Below, one piece after another: positions 26,901 to 41,900 of a stretch of DNA of 64,000 nt. Numbering within the stretch: position 1 is the first letter of the stretch; each line of letters begins with the position of its first letter. The stretch is from Euwallacea fornicatus. Taxonomy: Eukaryota > Arthropoda > Insecta > Coleoptera > Curculionidae. The stretch is taken from positions 1,426,001 through 1,490,000 of the forward strand of contig NC_089544.1 in the NCBI RefSeq assembly GCF_040115645.1, read 5' to 3'. Below the pieces are notes generated by a model. That model saw nothing but the letters and a program-made list of their open reading frames with translations. It was not told the DNA's origin and did no database searches. A program made the translations under genes and the position numbers.

Positions 26901-29900
26901 AGGAAGATTTTGAAGATTTTCAAGGGTTCTGATGGGTATAAAGCGGGTTCACGTTATAGCCGTAACACCAACCTTAAGCGTAAAACCTCATCCGAACTGA
27001 CGCGAAGAATAGCATCAGGTTAACGTTGAAGGGAATCAAGGTTTGTAGTAAAGAATTGTGTGGTTCTGTTCATTTGCCTGATGAAAATTCATAAAGAACG
27101 ATAATTGAGGAATTATCTTGCAGTCCCACAGTTGACTAATGAGTCCGGGAACAAAAACAATAATTGGTTTTTAAGTAATTGTATTTTAATTCGAAGAAAA
27201 CCGTTCAGCCCCTGTTATTCGAAAAGCTTTAAGGCATTTAACCTAAAAACATTGTATTTATTTCCCATTCTGAACGAATTTACTTTCACTTTAATTTTAA
27301 ACGATGTCGAGTCTCAAGCAAGAAAGTATTTTGACATAGTTTAAGCGAGCATAAAAATATGATTTAACAATAGTAATCGGGATTACTTGCGGGCGGGTAA
27401 TATTAGTAATTTTCTTCCATTGGAAAAATCGCATTAACATGCAACGTTAGGTATTCTTGCGCATGTTCGTGCAAGGTTCGTTGGCCGTTTACTTGGTCGT
27501 CGCAAATAAACATAAAAGCAATCAGACAAAGAGACTACAATTATTGTTGTAAACATTGGACTACATCGACCTCACAGTTCAGGCAATTTTAAAGCGATTA
27601 CTCTCATAATATCACGCTTTGTATCGATACGAAAACCTTTGTCAAGGATGAATTATGACTCGTTCGTTTCATGTCTGGGAGGTCGTTCGGTGTGAGTCGG
27701 TGGTTGCGACAACGAGGATTTTTTCCACGAGGAAAACTTTAAAAAAACCACCCGGTTGGGTGCTCTGACGGCAAGGGTACGGTGGGATTCCCCGGAGCGC
27801 CTACTCGCGAAAAGCCTCGGAATACGCGCACCTACCTGTACGCCCAGGAAAGTGCCCCCCCCCCCCCCCAAGACCGGCACTGGAATTGCTTTTCGCTCGA
27901 TGACTGGCAGTTGGTGACACCGAAAAACGAGATAATGAACATAATAATAAGATAATGTTAAGTTTGCTCTCATTGTTTCGGCATCCCCCCAATTCCCCTT
28001 GATTTATGGTACCAAGATCAAATCCTCACGCCAGCAGTTATTCATATTCGGCTCGGCTTTCAGCCGAAAGAGTCAAGAACCATTATAGGCACATTCTTCT
28101 AGTGCTTGCCGTAACTATGCTTCACCGATTTGGGTACAGCTATTAAACACATCTGACACCGGTTTTACCGTATTGTTGCGCTATTTAGTACATTCATGAT
28201 TTTTAACAATTTCCGTTAATTTCGACTTTAAAACGCGATTGCAGCTTACATAAGTAGCTATTAGAAACCGCTTCATAAACTTCGAAGGATTCACGCTTCC
28301 CGTTACATGCAGGAACGCCTTTGGGTCGACCATCACCCTCCCCACCATCACATCCACCCCAAGGCGCACATTGTGTGTCCGACTTCAACGGATGAGTTCA
28401 GCAAAGGCCGGGAGTCCCCCGGGTCTTCCGATTCTGAGGATCTGCATTACGGCCCTGGAATTGTCAACCGGTTGCGGAACAAATACTTGAGTTTGGCCTT
28501 GAGGGAGAGCAACCCCAGACCGACGATCTTGAGGAAAGCCACCAGTTTGGAGAATTTATTGGATGACGATGGGAGCCACGATAGGGAGAAGGAGGAGGTG
28601 TTCGTTCGAAGGACCGGTGGTAACGAAAGCGGTAAGTCCCCGGGCATTCGAACTGTAAATATCTAATTGTCTTGGGGAACCAGGAAGCAGATATAGGTCC
28701 TCTAGTCGTCACCAAGAAACTCTGAAACGCGCTCGGTCCGTCGAGGTGATATCGCGGGCTAATCACGAAGATGAACCCGCGATGACTTCTTCGATGACGA
28801 CTAAAATCAACAACAGACAGTCCTTACACGAAGATATGCTCAAACATTCCAACGACGAGAAGCCGATTTTGATTGAAACCGCTAGGTACTGGACATTTCG
28901 AACCTGAAGGGTTGGTGCTCATTCGTGCATTGTAGGTCTTATAAGAGACCCCATTCTGTCGAAAGTAATGGTGAAGAGGTTGGCGATAAATTCTCAAGGA
29001 GAATGAATCGGCCTAAACGAGTACCGCCTCTGCTGAATGAGAGGGAAAAGCCGCCCGTGGACGTTGTTAAGCATACGAAAATGCTCTTTGAGAAGAGGCC
29101 GGAGACGCGTACTAAAAAACCTCATCATACTGGTAAGTTACACTCCTGTTCGTCCACGTGGAAACACAGCGTTCAGTACCAATTTCCGATTTGCTGCGAA
29201 CACCTTCCTCGTTTGCAGCAATCAATTGTGACTCAAAAAACACGTTTTCAGTGATTATTGTTATAAGCGATGCCCTGATCGGAGCTTCGCTAACGAGTAG
29301 CATCAGTCATTGGAGCACTGATTTGGGACGTTCAGATAAAACAACAGAAATTTCATTGGTACTGTTACGACGGTTTTTTTTATCGGTCCTTTGTGCAGCG
29401 TTTTTGATTCGCGAATTGAATTGAATCACCAATAGAATAAATGAAACTCGACAGAATCGATCTGGCAGTCCAATTCGAACTGTGAGAAAAATCGTTGCTC
29501 AATCTAGATTCGCAGAGCGCGTCGAGACCGTTAATTTGAGATATTTTTATTTTACGCCGATTGCTCCGCGTGTTCCCGAGATATCGGCGATTAAATTTTG
29601 AAAACGGGCAAAAAGTGGGTTTCTCCACCCTTCAGAACGCTGAGCGGCAGCAATTTTTTTAATCGTTCCTTTCCAGGTATTGATTGTGTTGTTTTTTTTC
29701 CAATTTTCTGCCCCCCGCGGAAAATTAGGAAAATAGTGCAGAAACTTTAGCTTTAGTGACGCTTTTCTCTCCTACTTTTCAGGCGACGTTGCGGCTAAGA
29801 TAAGCAGTTTTAACAGTCTAATCGTTAAAACTAAATTAGCCGCTAAAGCCCCATGGAGAACTATAAAAATAGTAAAGCCTTCTCCGAACGGTAAAACTTC

Positions 29901-32900
29901 GTTCATAAAGTGCGCCCTGTATGTTACTATTAATCTTGTTACTAACATTCATCCACAGTCCGTAAAACAATAATAATTAATATTTACGACGTGTCTGGCG
30001 TAAACGCTTCTAACGACAAACGCAGAATAACTAATATGTTGGTTAGAGGGGCACCTAATTGTGTTCGTAAATGGTGTGGAAAATGTGAACGTCAAATTCA
30101 TATTTTTGTGTAGGTTTAAGAAGTTCATGTGTTTATTTTATGTAGTAAAATTTTATATAAATAAAAAAAAATCACGTAAATTACATCGAATTCACATTTC
30201 AAGTATGCAAATTGAAACTTCAGAAGAGGGTGGTGCTTTATACGAGACTTTTGCTGGCTGGAACACAGGCAAGTAAGAATGTAGCACTATCAAAAAAAAA
30301 AAAAAATTAAGTATCCCTATGCCTACAGAGTGTTCCCAAAGGAAGCTAAATTAATTCATTTAAAATTCATTTGCCCCTCACCTGTGTGTACCGATCTCGC
30401 CGTACAAAGCACGAGTCACTGATATCTATTAATTCACAATAATAATACAGCTCATCAGTTAATTTTCAATTACGCAACATCTTACTCTCTTACTCTGCTT
30501 TTGCTTAGTAAAAGTGGCGCCGGACCAAAAAGGCCTATGTTTCATTTTAGGCGATGTGGCAGCCAAAGTAGACAGTTTCAACGACATCATAGTGAAAAAC
30601 AAAGTAGCTTCGAAAACGACCAAACCAACGATAAAAACCTCCAAACCAGTACTGACTGATAAATGCAAAAGTAATACTCATAACCATATCGCGAGGCCCG
30701 TGGCCAAACCAATAATTTTAAGCGATGAAATTTCCAAGCCTAAAACATTGGAACTCTCTTCTCCCAGACAGGAGAAGATGGGTTTCAGCAGTTTGCCCAG
30801 CCCCATTCCTGATGTGTCGAGGTAAGTGCGTCGTCATTGGTGTGAGTTCTCAACTGCACTGATAATATACAGGGTGGACAAAAATCAGGACGGAAGTGAT
30901 CCTAGACACAACCCTAAGAACTCGCTTTGCGAAACGCCGGATTTAATTTTAACCACTAGCCCCATCCCCAAGATATCGTCCCCTACTTACAGGAGGAAGA
31001 GCACGGAGAGTTTCATCAATGAAGAGAGGAACCGGTCTTATGGAGTTCGCGCCGAAGCCACCAACAAGTACGCTACTTCTTTTCGCTTAAAAAAAACATC
31101 TAATTTCCATAAATTTTTTTGTTTCAGATACGTCAGTCCCCTTCACAGCCCTACGAAGTCTCCCACATACCTCAAACCGTCATCTCTTCAATTTAACAGG
31201 GACGACCCCGACGCCCTTGGCTTTAAAATGATTTCCCCAGCATCACAGAACAACATCACAAAGAGTTCTGCCACTTCTGTTTACAACTTCCTGAACTCCG
31301 ACGTTGATCAAACGCACCTGCCCTCGATCAGAAACGGGACCACTTACAGAACGTCAGTTTCTGAGCCGCCGAGCTACACCAGCCCAACCAAGGCGAAGAC
31401 GGCCCTTACCGCCTTCGAAATTGAGAGAAACTTGAAGAACGTCGCGAAATCAGTTAAGAACGAAGAGTTAAACGCATCGGATAACAAAAAACAAGTGGAT
31501 GGAGTTGAGGTTTCTAGTCAAAACAGCAAATCGGATAAGGGGGGATCTAATGCTTTGGAAAAATCCGACAGTGCCCTCAGTAGGTCTCCGAAGTCCCCTA
31601 AGACAAGCGCGAATTGGTTCCAACCTTCATTCAAGCTCAATAAAGTTAACAGTGAACCTGCGGTTAGTGTGGAGCAAGCGAGTGCTAGTGAAAAGTTACT
31701 GAAGGATGATTTCAAAGGTCCAGACGTTGTGAAGTCCGAGAATGTGAGTGCGGTTACTAGTGATAATGCACGTGTCAAGTCGGTCGATGCGATAGTCGAA
31801 AAGGTTAATCGTAGTGCTTTAAAACCGGTCCAAACCAGTAATAGTGCCAGCAGTAGTGCCGCGAACTCTTCAGATGTCGAGGAGAGGCCCATCAAAATTG
31901 TGGTGCCTAAAAAGACTAAGAGGAGCGAGGAGGCCACCAGTGCGGTGTTCAATTTTACCGCGAGAACTGATGTTCCTGACTATATTTCAAATGATACGAG
32001 TAGAACGCCCAGTAGACCTGTTATGCCAAAGGTAAATTGCGCTGGTTTTGTGAAGGGTTCGAAAGTTGGTATTCACAGAGGCTTGTATGGTTCAATTTCT
32101 ACAAATAGGTACTTTCCAAACCGACTGTTTTTCTCATTTTTGATGTGCTGACGAGGGGTAAATTTTATTTATTTATTGACTACCAATGATGCAGAAGCCC
32201 TAGCTTTGGGGCCCCGAGATAGTATTAACTTTCGGAATGTCCGTGTTTGCTTATCGAATCAGTGGCCCCCGGAAGGTTTTGCGTTAATTTAAGCACAGGG
32301 CGGCCCGTTTAAAAGTGTGTGACGTTATGCCAGTTAAGCAAAAAAGGCTTATTCACGAAAATAGCTTTTGAATATATTTACCTATTTTCCGTGTCCGTTA
32401 AAGCTGGACAAGAGTTTAGTAGAGGTTCTTCGCTTTAAATTTTTAGGAGACTCTCGATTTTGATTTTTTTTTATTGCTTATGTACTATTAAACCGAATTT
32501 GTATTACATTTTTTACCTATATATTTTTTCATTTATAGCTCCCTTTCTCAAAAACGAATCCGTCGATTTTGAATCGCATTCCACCATTAAACGAAGGTTC
32601 GAAGACACTTTAATTGGAGGCGTCACTCGACCCATTCTTCAATTCAAAAAAGCAGCCCTTTTGCCCTACTAGCGACGTTTAAAGCAATAGAAAAACGTCA
32701 AAAGATAGTATTTGTTTGTCTTATTTGATGCTGCTTTTGAATTTTAAGAAAATACGAATTTTTTTAAAGATCTAACAGAGAGGGGGTCAATTTAGAGCTG
32801 CACTGTCGAGTAAAATCCAAACGATTTGCGTGCACTTCAAAGTAGATTAGAGTTTTTTTTTTTGCCTTTCTGCGGCTATTTTAAATAATGAAAATCGAAA

Positions 32901-35900
32901 CTTAACTTTCTCGTTAATGGTTCATCCACGACTAAAAAACGACACAGTATAATTTACAGAAATACAAGCATAAGTCGGTCCCTTTTTACTAATTAATTAC
33001 CAGTTTCAGCACTAGGCCGTAAAGAAATGACCAAATAAAACACTAGTTCTATAGATTTGCTAGCTTAGGCACACTTTCACAGGAAAGTTAAAAGAAAATA
33101 TGTGTTTTAAGACTAATTTACTGCGGTACTTTAGAAATTTCGTCGGGAGATAACCGGCGTTAATAACTAATTTATTAAATAAGTTTATGGAGGATTTATG
33201 CTGACAAAGTAAGAGATACGGGGCAATTCGTGCGTCCATACATATATATGACTATGTAGATTATAGGAAAAGTACGGAGAGAAATAATTTTACTACTTGG
33301 TGACAGCTGCGTGTAATTAATTCATGGCTTATTTGCATTTTTGGTATGTTTAAGATAAAAATGTCAAGGCAGAAATAAATCTCACATTAAATAGATCAAA
33401 ATTCATTCTTCAAAAGGATCTGAGGAACAAGCATACTTTTTACTGTAATCTCTACATAACGACGTTAATTGACGTAAAACTTCTTCGCGTCACCACGAGG
33501 GACATCAATAAACATCACAGCAACGTCCCGGCAAACTCAAAATCACCCTGTCTATAAGGTATTTCGGTGAAATTGGCTCTGATCTCTGAAGATCTTCTTG
33601 AAGGGCCAAATTGCCACGAGCGGATTGACTTGCCGTTGCAGCATGTCGCATACTCGCTCTGTGAGACTCAAATCGGGCGATTGCGGTGGCCAATTCGTGA
33701 GAGTCGCATCGTTGCCCCTGGACCAACGCGTGGTCGCGTGGCTAACAGGCGGACGAACGTTGTCTTGCACGTAGAGCAGCACCGTATGCGACAGGAAGAA
33801 CCATAGGTTCGAGTATTTGGTCTTGGTTCAGCGTTTGTGGTAAACGAACGGGGCAGTAAGATGCATCCCGTGCCATCGCGGAACCCCTCCTACGATTACG
33901 ATCTTCCTGAAAATGCCTTTCTCGTTCTAAACGCGACTGATCTGTGAATAACACGTTGGTTCGTTCGTAAATATAAGGATTTCTCGACGTTTGCCCTTGT
34001 TCCCTATCTTATTTTTGTAACTGTATTAAGTAGTTCCTATTATGGACCAGGCGAAGCTTGCTGCGAGACACCTCTTCAGCTGCTGCGATTCTCGCGTTGA
34101 GCCGCTCTGCTTTTACTGCCTTTAATTTGGAATTTGGCGCGTTAAAATAAGATATTCAAAGAGAAAAACTTGTAAGTTTTACGGTTTTTCTACCCATCAC
34201 CAATCGCCACTATTAGCAGCGACAAAAATGCCTCTTTTCATGGGTGATTGAGTGCAGTATCGAGCAACAATTAACTGGTCAAAAGTGTATTTTCCATCTG
34301 ATTAGTACCGTCAAGCGGCGAGATAAATCCCATAATCGATTTTAGCGCAAAATATATCCAACCTTGCTTGGGAATAATTGAAGTTGACCGCTCAAACTTT
34401 CACCAATCTACATTTTTCTTTTCTACAGTAACGTAAAAAAAATAAATATTCGCAGCTGCAAGAAACTGCTTAATAAGTCCGATGTTTTATGGAAATAAAT
34501 TGAATTGTTTCTGATTTGATTAGAAAATCAATTGATTTTCTCGGGTAGTTGAGAATGTAACCGCGGCCGAAGGTAATAAAAGTATTGCGAGAACGCAGTG
34601 CAGCGTGGAAAAAGTAATAATAATTGGTCTTCAATTCACTGTCGAATAGTTTCATGATGGTTATTACTTTGGAAATTTTTAGTGCAATTAATGCCGGTTT
34701 TAATGAAGGTTGATTTGGATTTTTAGAAGATCCCGAAGGGAAGAAATCGGTGAAGGGCTCTCGAAAAACGGCTGCAGCCGCACAGATAGACCACGACCGG
34801 GCCAGTTGAGACCTTGAATGAACTTTGACTACAGTTGTGGACCTCGTGTATAATTTTTATGAAACTCCTTAACAATGGAGATGCCACAATTTTCCCATTT
34901 TTTTTTCCACCCAAAAACGACAATTTTCTAAAACACCACACGCCATATTTGAGCCGACCTTGGTGAATATCAAGGCGACTCCAGATCGATCGCGCCACGC
35001 TGCGCCTCGATGTTAAAATTTGCTCTGCGCAGCAGGACGCGTTCAATTTGAACGGTAATCTGTGCTGAATCGCGCCAAATTACACGATTCTGCAACAAGA
35101 ACGAACGCGACCCGGCAAGTGTCGGCACATCAAAGGGAAACGTTTGTACGCGGTTGGTTTGGGCGGGGTTGTAAATTATTTTGAGTCGAGTGTCCATTGA
35201 TCTCGGTTAAAATAGCGTGCGCACGCGCCAGCAGGGACAAAGCGCAAAGTCAATTTTTCATTGAAAATTTGGCGATAGCCGAACTGCGTAATTGGCTCAA
35301 GCGCCTACAAATAGGAATAAGTTGCAGAATGCACTTTTGAGTTCAGTTCATATTTCAGGCTCAACTTAGTCGTTGGAGTTAATTTTTGAAATCCCGTGAA
35401 AGACTCAGTTTTCAACAATTCTCATGAGTTTTATATGGACTTAGCTCAAAGTACACGTTTTGCGCCTTGTCCCCCTTTGCACGCGCTTGAGCAAATTCAG
35501 TGCGATATATTAAAGCGCGGCACGTTCGGTCCGAACCCGGCTTTAGCTAAAGCGGCGTGGTCACGCCGTAACCACATCTCAATGCATTATTCACTATTTC
35601 TGCAGTAATCGTCGCTTTAATGACAACTCGATCGCAATGATGCTCACGACCTACCGCCAACTTTTATTAGTATTGCAGTGATTATCAATCGTTTAAGCTT
35701 AAGGAGCTATTCACCATAATTGCTCTTATGCATTAAGTTTTGTCCTTCAGCAAGAAGCCCTTTGATAGAAGGCTAATCTTTCTAGACAGAAGCTGTAACA
35801 TTTGCGTACGGTGACATGGAGACGTGAGGTAAACCAGGTGTCTCTATGGATTAGACTACTGTAAAAAGAACATGTTGTTTTAACGGTTATTTCTTACGGC

Positions 35901-38900
35901 ATCTCGAGGCAATTAACTCGGTTAAAAAGTACGACGTTATCGAGAACTGTTCAATTTGCTTGGCGTTGCGTTACTTTTATCTCCACGTTTTATCTTTAGT
36001 ATTGTTTCATAGCCGCTAAACAAACTTAATACATAATAAAGCGACTTTGGCTTGATAAGCTTCATTAGGTGCTCACTCTTTAGCCAGCAGTAATCTGAAG
36101 CCAAGCGGTAAACAATACGATGGACCAACCATTGATCTAAATATCTTCATTTTTTCCGTGGTTCTTTTTGAGAATCCACACCAGTCCGCACTATTCTCGG
36201 TTAAAGCTGGCCGAAGGCCAGATTCGTCCCGTGCCAAGGGCTCGAGCGGAAGCCCTCGGCTAACATCTCAGTGATATATCCGTTACGAGATTCAAAACGT
36301 AGGAAAAATTAGTAGAAAAACGATATTTTGATGAAAAAAACGTGACTTGATCGGACAGTTATCGGTCATTTTGAAACGGACAAATTGATTTTCATTCAAT
36401 TCGACATGAAACTCCAATCAGAATAATCGGTATAAATTGCGTTTATCGTAACAATTAATGCAAAAAATGGTGAAAAAGTGGGTTCTCAACCAACCAAGAC
36501 TGACTTTCGCCCTTCGCTGAGGACTCGAGGGAGAACGTGAATATCTGAGGTTATAAAGAAGGCTTTGGAAACAAAACAATAACGTTTTAGCTGTCAGTAC
36601 TGACAACATCACCGCGGCTCATCTCGTTTTGTTCGCGAAAAATATCAAATTTCGAATCGAAACATGGAGAAAAATTTGAAAAATGTATTAAGAGTTGACG
36701 GTGAATTCAATCCAAACCTTCTGAGTGCCGTATGGGGTATGCCAGGCTGAAGACAGGTGAAAATCATACTTTTAAAATTTAATTTGCTTCGTTATCACTA
36801 TCGGGAATACCCAGTCGTTTACGTTCGGGTCTACGAAGTCGCACGATGATCGAGCAGCTAAAGCTTACCGAAGATTTGTCGCTGTGACGTAAGCAAAAAT
36901 TTTTCTTCGAACCCCTCGAATGTTATTCTCGGTTAGTTTTGACTGAAACCAGCGTGCAATTCTACTTTTACTTGTGGCTAAAGCATTGCTCCCAAATGGA
37001 ATGGAGGATAAGTGAATGAACCAGTTGCATCGGCATAAAGCTTAAATTGCAACACGTCGTTGCAATATGGTAATTCTTAAAAAACAACCATTACAGCCGC
37101 TTCGCAGAACAATAATGGTATTGTTTTACATTTCCTATTGTGATGGTCAAATGGTTTTTACTGCATTCTTCACACTAATATCGACCTTGAACTAGTTTTT
37201 ACTTCCTCTGACGCAAGATTGTTGGTTATTCCGTAACTTTTGCATAATCCTCAGAAAAGTGTAACTAATGCGGCGATTAACAATCGAAAGAATGTAATTT
37301 TTAATGTGAATACACAAATGAATCTACCTGGGAGGTCGGTTAAACGATGTGTGAGGATTGCCCACCATGCGAAAGCCTCTGTGAAGTTTTCATGTCTTGT
37401 TGTTGCATGATAAAAGATCACAAAACGTTGCACTTTCCAGCCTGATGAGCCGGGCATCAAAATCCTGCCAGATGCCATTTTATCCAACTACAAGGAGTTC
37501 CAGGAGATGTGGGAGGAAGATGAATTGATACGGTCCCTGGAAGCTCGACCTCCTAGTCCTTGCGACGTCACCTTTATCAACGATAACGTCCTCATCGATG
37601 GAAAATCTTCTCTTATACAACGATCGTGCAAACGGGTTAAGGTGAGCGTGCTTCTCGTTATTCCGTCTGTTGATTAACCATAATTATTAGTTCAGATATT
37701 TCTCCCTTCTGATTGTTGCTAATGTGTTTTTTTGTAATTTTATATTGTCGAATATCATGCGCAAATTAACCAATTCGCGCGCTGGAACAACGCACAGAAA
37801 AGAAAGTTATTGTTTACGTTTCATTGAATCGGGTAATTAGTGGTCATTTATTTAATTAGTTTACATAATTAGGTAGACAGTAGAAGGTTAATCACTTTCG
37901 GTCGATTTCAACTGGAGTGAGATTTTCTTAGCGCCCATTCATAGGAACTGCTTCGCCTAAGTGCATAACCGCGTAGGAGGTATGTTACGTAAAGCTCTGT
38001 TGTACCGAGTATTTCCATGAGAAAGCACTGCGACTTCGAGAAAAAATTATAACGAAATTGTTTATATTCCGTAGAGCAAGGGACAAAACGGGGTCCAGAA
38101 CCAACTGAAAAGGGCAATGTTCACTTCGCAAAAAACACACTTTGTGTCATGGATCGTGCCTTGGACCATTGCATACTTAACTACCACAAGCAAAAAAAGG
38201 AATTGATGTAAAGTAACTATATGTGCAGACAGAAATTCAAGCCAAGGAATTCGGTAAATTCAAGACAAATCTGTTCATTCGTTCATTCCGAAATTTGCAG
38301 AACAAGGACGCTTCGATGTTCCAAATCACCGTTTTAGGAATAAATTTTGTGCCCTCAAACCGACGTGTATTAACCGAAATACTTAGCATATTAAACAAAA
38401 ACGCGGCCCCAAAAGGGGGCCACGCAGAGGAAGCGATTAGATAGATATTAGTCATGAATGCTGAGGTCGACGATATAGTTTAAACAACGCGTTTCCTTCC
38501 GGTTGTGAAAATTGAACTTGAAATGTCCATATAGAGTTGACGTTTCTTCATATTGTTGTTGTAGAAAAGTGCGGATTCAATGCCACTTTTAACCGGTTTT
38601 CGACCTTCGGTCCTGCAACTATCACCGGACGATAGAAAGGAGAATCTTTTAAAGAACGTTAGTCAAACCCCTAAAGCATTGCATAATGCTGGTTAGCATT
38701 CCTCGGTTATCTGCACGCACAGTATGCTTCAAGGTTTATCATTAATTTATCCATTACGTAAAAAAAACACTGCCAATTTAAACTAATAAATCATCGATAA
38801 GGAAACGTATGGCATCGATTTAATTACATTTCACTCTATCTGTGGTAGCGGGTAAAGGCAAATATTTACACAACTGCAACATATTTTGCATTCCATTCGA

Positions 38901-41900
38901 GCTAATGGATATTCAATTATTCTCGACATTTCCAATAAATTACATCACTGGGGGGCTAATAAGTGACTTTTAAGCGCATTTTCGAATGCGAAAAAAACGA
39001 AGTTCCTACTCAATGAAGGCAGTCCAACGCGGCCCCGTATTTGGCATTCCAAATATTACCTACTAATGTCTGACATCAATTACAGGAAAGAATGTGCCGT
39101 GTGTGTTCAGATGGTCATCGAAATTTTCACTTTCTAATCCATTTTCCCAATTGGAAGAATCTAGGTTAATTCGAATCCCATTATGTAGTTATAGTTTCAT
39201 TTGCGTTGCGGAAACCAATTATTCAAGGTCTACACGTTCCTACCATATCACTTGTTATAGTCAAGGAAAAATGTAAATTGCAAATTCTTGGTGATAAGGC
39301 GACAAATTAAAACGTATCGAACATGAAGAAATATGTTTTTCTGCAACAACCGTGGAAGTGAGTCCGGGTACCACACTTGACGGCCGCACATGAACCAAAC
39401 GAACACAAACAAGTCGCAGGCCGGAAAAACGCCCCGTACGGCTGTTTATTTTTAGATTTCCTCCCATATGAAACTAATCTTGAGCTCAGGAAAAATAATG
39501 GGTGCATCTCGTAGAAACCTCGCATTCTCCACCTTTGATGCTTACATCGACGGCCGAGAATGTGTTGCTTCTTCCACCAGACGCAATGTGCTGTTGTACG
39601 AGTACTGAGGCTGAGAAATGAGGCTTTTTATCATCAGCCAAAAGTTAAAGAGTTTCTGGCCTTCTTGGAGGAGATCCACTATTCGCCCACCCAACACAGC
39701 CCAGAAGGTTCCTTCACCTACACTGAGCGAATCGTACATTGGGGTTTCCCTTTTAGCACGACCTCAAACTGCTAAGCAACACCTTTACGTAAGATTTTTT
39801 CCAAAAATCTCGAAAACAGCCGTATTTTACACGTGTGAAAAAAAGCAAAAATTTTGTAACAGGTGGACCGGACGCAATGGACCGATAAGGTGGCCCGCGA
39901 GGTGACCAGACCTGAATCTATGTGATTTTTTTTTGGGTTATAAGAAAACTTTGGGGTTTCCGATTGGAATTAAAACAGTGGCAGAGCTGCGCTGAGGGAT
40001 ACAAGACGCTACAGGAATAATTCACGGAAAAAGACCAACAGCATGTATCCGTTTTCTCACAAGATGCATAATACATATTGAACATGGCACATCCTTCGTA
40101 GCCATGGCAGTTGAAATCGCTGAACAAATATTAGACTGCTTTAGCAATATATTAGCATTAGTGTCTCGATAAGCAGTCAGTTGGCGCACACATTCGGCCA
40201 AAATGTGCTATTCCGTAACACATTTCAAGTACCACACAATGGACCGACCATTTAAGAACATAAGGAAGCCCGTTTAAAAAACTTAAGTCGCCAATAAATA
40301 CACTTATATGGTTCATCGATGGGTGTTATGTAGTTTAAGTAATTATAAGGAAGAACCATATGTGTACTGTGCGGTAAAAGGCCTGACTGTATTTGAAAGT
40401 TGTCTATCGACTGGTTTTTCGGTTGACTGATTACATATTATATTATAGTTCTCCTGTCCTCCGATGTATTATATTATAGTTAGAGTTCTCCTGGTGAAGG
40501 TCATTACTCTGGGTTTATTCACCTATGGATTGATTGAGACCTTGTACTCATCAAGTAATTATATGCGTGCGCAAAGACCAATGCAAAAGAAAACCAGTTG
40601 CAGAGCGGAAAACGCGCATTAATAGGGCTTATAATGGCCTGCAGAGATATTTATGTACACTGTAATTGCACCCAATTGGATATTAACAAAAGGACTTAAT
40701 TATTGCTCTGTGTTAACTGCTGTATCTTTATATTCAACTTCCACAGAGGCGTTATTAAGTAATTTCTCTGCCTCACGTCCAGGTGAACGTCGATACCAAG
40801 GAACCATTAAGAAGTGTGGAATTGTGCCAGTTTTTCTTTTGATAACGGTCGAGAGTACGGTAAACCCATTCCGAAGAATAGGTCACGAAGAACTAATGCG
40901 TCACATGCATTAGATTGATGATTTTCCGTCTGATATTGGGAAAAATCGATGTCTCGCTAGAGACTCGATAACGCCACGTGTGCAAACATTGAACTGTTAC
41001 ATACAGTGAGTCACTTTAATATACGGACACCGCGACATTTCATTTTGCGACCGTCGTAATGTCGCTCAAATTGCAAATGAAATCATGGGAAATGATATAT
41101 TTTATTAAAATATGTGTTCGATTGACGTGTAACTCAATTTTTAATTAAAAAAAAAATATTTAATTTCTAACAAAATAAAAATAAAATTAGTTGAATATTT
41201 TTGGTTAGTCCAACATTGGGACGCCTCTGGTTTTTGTTAATTACCGCGCGCCGTTAAACAATTGATTTTCTTAGTTGATATTTTGTTGGATAGCCGTTGT
41301 TATCTACAACGGCCCGTAAAAGTTCAGGCATATTGCAGGTAATTTGAAAAAAATCCGTTTGAAAACGGCCCCATTCTCGTTTTAATCGTTGTTTTAACGT
41401 TTCCTTTGGAGATGTTTCAGTTTTCCTCATTTGCCGGTCTAATTCGTCCCACAGGTGCTCGGTGGGATCGAGGTCCAGTGATTGGGGTGGTGGTTGTAGT
41501 ACTTCAGGGCAATTGCAAAGTCCTGAAGTAATTCGTAATGTAGGTTCCAGAGGGGGGGGGGGGGGGGGTAGGAGCTCCACGATGGGGCGAATCCCACATA
41601 GCCGCTGCCGACATGACATCAGGCAGCGGTACCTACGAAGGTTTTTTTCCCTATATATATATACATATGAAAAGGGCAACTGCAAAGTAAATGCTCCTGC
41701 GCCAAACCTGACTTGTGTTTGGGATCGTAATCTTGGCAGAATTTTAAATTATCTGAAATTCCCATTTTCTCGGCACTTCAACAGAAATTATTTTCTTTAA
41801 CATTTAAATAAAAATGTTTGTCCATTATAAAATCCATAAGAACAAGTTCGCCTGCTCCAAATGTGGAAATACACCCCACACCCTTGCAAGAACGCTTCCA

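Larger units (their letters stand above)
21068..28312 (+). other. First intron of the taperin-like gene (7.2 kb)
   Basis: Bounded by GAG|GTAAGT and TTACATGCAG. It contains a mariner fragment (22500-23125), an (AT)n tract (24158-24174), a possible alternative first exon (25176-25184), a MITE-like segment (26550-26765) and a run of 15 C. No other coding exon is convincing. Confidence 0.6.

Noticed and set aside
32539..32671. Possible alternative terminal exon of the taperin-like gene (APFLKNESVDFESH... ending in a stop)
   Set aside because: The open frame needs a phase 1 donor, but the only good upstream donor (32031) leaves phase 0. In phase 0 the product is a 24-residue tail with no likeness to anything.
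34727..34810. Possible terminal exon after TTGGATTTTTAG (frame beginning DPEGKKSVKGSRK)
   Set aside because: It also needs phase 1 and so does not fit the upstream donor; it is short and has no recognisable content.
35300..35380. Internal promoter with an initiator-like TTCAGTTCA and an upstream TACAAATA
   Set aside because: The spacing (about 39 bases) is wrong for a TATA box and no matching downstream element sits at the right place.
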